Assembly (NCBI GenBank): GCA_965215215.1
Contig: OZ244043.1
Location: forward strand, 558,001-622,000
Direction: 5' to 3'
From: CALDTK01 sp965215215
GTDB taxonomy: Bacteria > Bacteroidota > Bacteroidia > Chitinophagales > Saprospiraceae
DNA length: 64,000 nt
Shown: positions 61,633-64,000 of the stretch, one piece after another
How positions within the stretch are numbered: the stretch's first letter is position 1
Layout: the number at the start of each line of letters is the position of its first letter
Program-made: the position numbers and the translations under genes
Notes under the pieces: model-generated
The model's database searches: none
Told to the model about the DNA's origin: nothing
Seen by the model: only the letters and a program-made list of their open reading frames with translations

Positions 61633-63135
61633 GTGAGTTTACGCAAGCTCGCCGGGGAGACGGCCGTATACGGGATCAGCTCCATTCTCGCGCGCGGACT
61701 CAATTTCTTGCTGACGCCGCTCTACACGGCGGTGTTCGCCGAAGTCTCGAACGGGGTTCAATCTTCGATTTTCGGAATCATCGCTTACGTAGCGGTGTTC
61801 GCCACACTCCGTTTGGATGTGGCCTACTTTCGGTTTGTAGGTTCTGAGGATAAGGGCAAATTGCTTTCGAGCACAATGCTCACCATACTTTGCCTCAGTA
61901 GTGGATTGGGCCTGCTCCTGCTGCTGGGCTCCCCGTGGATCGCGAGTTGGTACGGCTTCCCCGAGCATCAGTGGTTCCTCGCGCTAGCCGGTGGGATCAT
62001 GATCTTTGATGCGGCGGTCGAGATTCCCCTCGCTAAGCTTCGTATAGAGAGCCGACCCTGGCGCTTTGCGGCGGCGCGTCTTACTGGCACGGGGACTCTA
62101 CTGAGTCTGAACCTCCTATTCTTCTGGCTACTCCCCAATCTACCGTCGCCTCCACCGCAGTGGCTATACCGCCCGGAAATAGGCATCGGCTATGTTTTTA
62201 TATCCAATCTCGTTGCGTCGGGTGTCGTCCTCGCATTGCTACTGCCAGAGCTTCGGGGTCTCGAGTGGAGCATCGATCGGGCCCTCATCAAACGACTTCT
62301 TGGGTTCAGTCTCCCTTTGGTGCTCGTAGGCGCTAGTTTCATCGTCAACGAGCTACTCGACCGGATGCTGCTCCCGATCATGTGGCCTGGCGGCACGGCT
62401 GAAGGGCAGGCACTCAACGGAGTTTATACCATGAATTACAAACTCGCCATGCTCCTTGCGTTGTTTACGCAGGCCTTTCGGTACGGTGCGGAACCGTTCT
62501 TTTTCCGCGAAAGCGTCAATTCTACCGCTAAAGCCAATTACGCGCGCGTCGCTCACTACTACCTCATTGTCGCGCTGCTCGGCGTACTCCTCGTTACGCT
62601 CTTCCTCCCCGTCTTCAGCCAATTGATGCTCAGCCGCGAGGCGTACCGGGAGGGCTACGGGGTCGTGCCCATCCTCCTCCTCGCCAACCTCTGCCTCGGC
62701 ATGTACTACAACTTCTCGGTGTGGTACAAGGTCACCGACCGCACCGGCACCGGGGCCTACATCAGCCTCTTCGGCGCCGCCGTCACCATCGTGCTCAACG
62801 TCCTGCTCATCCCCCGTTACGGCTACTGGGGTTGCGCCTGGACCACCCTCGTCTGCTACGGCAGCATGATGCTCGTCACGTATTTCTTAGGGCAAAAGCA
62901 CTACCGCGTCGCCTACCCCACCCGCGTTATGCTCACCTACACCACCCTAGCGCTCGTGCTTTGCGGCGTCAGTCTGTGGCTTGCGCCAAAACAACTCATC
63001 CTCACCGGGGGCACCTGGAGCGAATGGGCGGAGCTCATCGCAACCAACTCCGGTCTGTTGGCCGTATTCGTAGCCGTGGTGGCGTGGGCGGAACGGGGTA
63101 ACCTGCGTGGGCGGGCGAAGCCCGCTACCCCTTGA
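61633..63135 (+). CDS. polysaccharide flippase (MATE/RfbX-type)
   Basis: Inner-membrane protein of 500 residues with 12-14 hydrophobic segments, the pattern of Wzx-type oligosaccharide flippases (KLAGETAVYGISSILARGLN FLLTPLYTAVF at the start, RFVGSEDKGKLLSSTM, LLGFSLPLVLVGASFIVNEL, FGAAVTIVLNVLLIPRYG YWG near 395). The GTG start at 61633 directly follows the stop of the antiporter gene (TAAGTG), so translation is probably coupled. It moves lipid-linked glycans to the outer face. No other glycan-assembly gene is adjacent. A motif A copy (62978-62992) encodes WLAPKQ. Confidence 0.9.
   Translation: MSLRKLAGETAVYGISSILARGLNFLLTPLYTAVFAEVSNGVQSSIFGIIAYVAVFATLRLDVAYFRFVGSEDKGKLLSSTMLTILCLSSGLGLLLLLGSPWIASWYGFPEHQWFLALAGGIMIFDAAVEIPLAKLRIESRPWRFAAARLTGTGTLLSLNLLFFWLLPNLPSPPPQWLYRPEIGIGYVFISNLVASGVVLALLLPELRGLEWSIDRALIKRLLGFSLPLVLVGASFIVNELLDRMLLPIMWPGGTAEGQALNGVYTMNYKLAMLLALFTQAFRYGAEPFFFRESVNSTAKANYARVAHYYLIVALLGVLLVTLFLPVFSQLMLSREAYREGYGVVPILLLANLCLGMYYNFSVWYKVTDRTGTGAYISLFGAAVTIVLNVLLIPRYGYWGCAWTTLVCYGSMMLVTYFLGQKHYRVAYPTRVMLTYTTLALVLCGVSLWLAPKQLILTGGTWSEWAELIATNSGLLAVFVAVVAWAERGNLRGRAKPATP
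62978..62992 (+). repeat. dispersed motif A copy
   Basis: Exact GGCTTGCGCCAAAAC within the flippase gene. Confidence 0.65.
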
Positions 63136-63146
63136 TCGACGGGCCG

Positions 63147-63314
63147 CTACCGCATGAAGAAAGTACGGCCCCAGTTGTAGATGTCCTGTACGCCGAAGAG
63201 CAGGAACAATACGATCAGCAACAACGCCAAGAAACCGAGCAGGCGGTACACGCGCGCGTGCTTGCGGTACTTGTCCCGGCGGGAGGTATACTTGGTGCGG
63301 GACTGGTAGGACAT
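63147..63314 (-). CDS. small single-membrane-helix protein
   Basis: A 55-residue frame from ATG 63314 to TAG 63147: a basic N-terminus (MSYQSRTKYTSRRDKYRKHA), one hydrophobic helix (LLGFLALLLIVLFLLFG) and an aromatic end (DIYNWGRTFFMR). The strong positive-inside pattern and clean helix make a real small membrane protein likely. It is convergent with the flippase gene, with 11 bp between the stops. No family recognised; it could assist an envelope complex. Confidence 0.7.
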   Translation of the reverse strand: MSYQSRTKYTSRRDKYRKHARVYRLLGFLALLLIVLFLLFGVQDIYNWGRTFFMR

Positions 63315-63416
63315 ATGGGCTGTTGCTCGCGTACGTGAGCTACTGCTCGCGTACGTAGATCATCGGTGGCTTTACAAAGGTAGTAGGTCAGTGAGCGCAC
63401 CGGAGGTCCCTTCACC

Positions 63417-63464
63417 GAAAACGTCCGGCCGGGGGCGACGGAGTCGCTCCCCAACCGGACGTTT
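63417..63464 (-). terminator. strong composite hairpin terminator
   Basis: AACGTCCGG (63419-63428) pairs with CCGGACGTT (63455-63463), and an inner stem (GGGGCGAC / GTCGCTCCCC) continues it; on the minus strand the stem is followed by TTTT. It ends the transcript of the T9SS protein gene at 63495. Confidence 0.8.
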
Positions 63465-63494
63465 CAAACGCTAGCCCCGCGGCCGCTCGAGCCC

Positions 63495-64000
63495 TTAATC
63501 CACCTTCATCACGCGCGTCGAGCGTACTCGTCGACCGTCGTTGACGGTGAGCGTGTACGCACCCGCGGCAAGGTGGCGTACATCGAGTTGGTGTGTCCCG
63601 CCGCCGGCGAAGGATTCGCTGTAAACTACCCGGCCGCCGAGGTCGGTGAGCTGAGCGTTGAAACCGGTAGCCACCCGCGGCCCCGGCACATCGACCGTGA
63701 GCGTGCCGGTAGTCGGTACGGGGTATGCGGAAAGACTACCGCCGTCTTGGACGGTGCGACTACTGAGCGCGCCAACGCTCTCCAGCTGCCAGTGCGTACT
63801 GTACGAGCCGGCGAACAAACCGCCCGAAGCTTGCGCAAAGCCTCGCCGTCGCTCGGTGTCGAGGTACCGGTCGCCGCGGAAGCGGTTGCGGAGACGGGTG
63901 AACCCATCGTAAGGTTCGAGCGCCCACTGCGCGCTCCAGAAGCCGACACCGGCATCGTTGACCTCAGCGAACTCACGGTCGTTTTCGAGATTGAGGAGAT
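63495..64000 (-). CDS. T9SS-exported protein, C-terminal part (5' end outside window)
   Basis: The frame is open to the window edge. The visible 167 residues begin with a repeat-type beta-trefoil-like stretch (LNLENDREFAEVNDAGVGFW, YDGFTRLRNRFRGDRYLDTE, SYSTHWQLESV) as in ricin/fascin-like ligand-binding domains, followed by a T9SS type A sorting domain: SLSAYPVPTTGTLTVDVPGP, AQLTDLGGRVVYSESFAGGG and DVRHLAAGAYTLTVNDGRRV to the terminal VMKVD. So it is a secreted or surface protein; the catalytic part, if any, lies outside the window. A strong terminator follows the stop. Confidence 0.88.
   Translation of the reverse strand, partial: LLNLENDREFAEVNDAGVGFWSAQWALEPYDGFTRLRNRFRGDRYLDTERRRGFAQASGGLFAGSYSTHWQLESVGALSSRTVQDGGSLSAYPVPTTGTLTVDVPGPRVATGFNAQLTDLGGRVVYSESFAGGGTHQLDVRHLAAGAYTLTVNDGRRVRSTRVMKVD

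Overview
The window looks like chromosomal DNA of a GC-rich member of the Bacteroidota, most likely a Saprospiria/Lewinella-like marine or sediment bacterium (lineage is inference). The basis is two TonB-dependent receptors, several exported proteins with type IX secretion (T9SS) C-terminal domains, a gliding-motility-type C-terminal domain, a DUF4374/PepSY iron-type locus and a YbiT-like ABC-F protein. GTG and TTG starts are frequent. No rRNA, tRNA or CRISPR array was seen.

Layout. 0-5.6 kb: 3' part of a TonB-dependent receptor, a small exported CarboxypepD_reg-like protein, a DUF6891 protein and an ABC-F ATPase. 5.9-12.3 kb: a 2133-residue multidomain T9SS protein. 12.5-13.6 kb: decayed IS3-type transposase. 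13.7-16.2 kb: T9SS glycoside-hydrolase-like protein, then a histidine-kinase fragment and a DUF5694 protein. 18.3-20.6 kb: an intact IS66-family element with an exact 8-bp target duplication. 20.7-23.0 kb: an AT-richer monooxygenase/dehydrogenase pair. 23.8-27.5 kb: M48 peptidase, a barrel-like protein, then decayed nucleotidyltransferase, RtcB and WYL genes.

27.5-34.1 kb is the most unusual stretch: a leftward-reading array of small AT-richer cassettes separated by eight attC-like imperfect palindromes, with no integrase in view. It is best read as a CALIN (cluster of attC sites lacking an integron integrase), or the distal part of an integron. Cassettes carry a polyvalent-kinase-type protein, two exported proteins of unknown function, a UPF0175/PIN toxin-antitoxin pair, a Crp-type regulator with a reductase, a Zn-ribbon/HEPN-like protein and an alpha/beta hydrolase. 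In the best cases the outer box of a cassette's own attC is the exact complement of the bases at its start, as integrase-mediated recombination predicts. IS5 and methyltransferase fragments follow.

35-43 kb: an AAA_14/DUF4143 ATPase behind three 23-bp-spaced repeats, a lipoprotein gene broken by a 65-bp-period duplication, then a receptor - DUF4374 lipoprotein - PepSY membrane protein locus. 43-64 kb is ordinary chromosome: reprolysin-like T9SS protease, pRiA4b-ORF3-like protein, ackA and pta, an FAD oxidoreductase, trkH/trkA, a low-molecular-weight phosphatase, a LamG/gliding-motility protein, YbaB, 3-hydroxyacyl-CoA dehydrogenase, and a tight series of P-loop ATPase, MscS-like channel, cation:proton antiporter and flippase. 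It ends in a partial T9SS gene.

A short dispersed motif runs through the window: a mini-hairpin with loop TTNC followed by AAAAC, in three stem versions (GGCTTNCGCCAAAAC, GCCTTNCGGCAAAAC, GCTTNCGCAAAAC). More than twenty copies occur on both strands, inside and between genes. Its compensating stem changes and its abundance mark it as a candidate undescribed genome-wide element.
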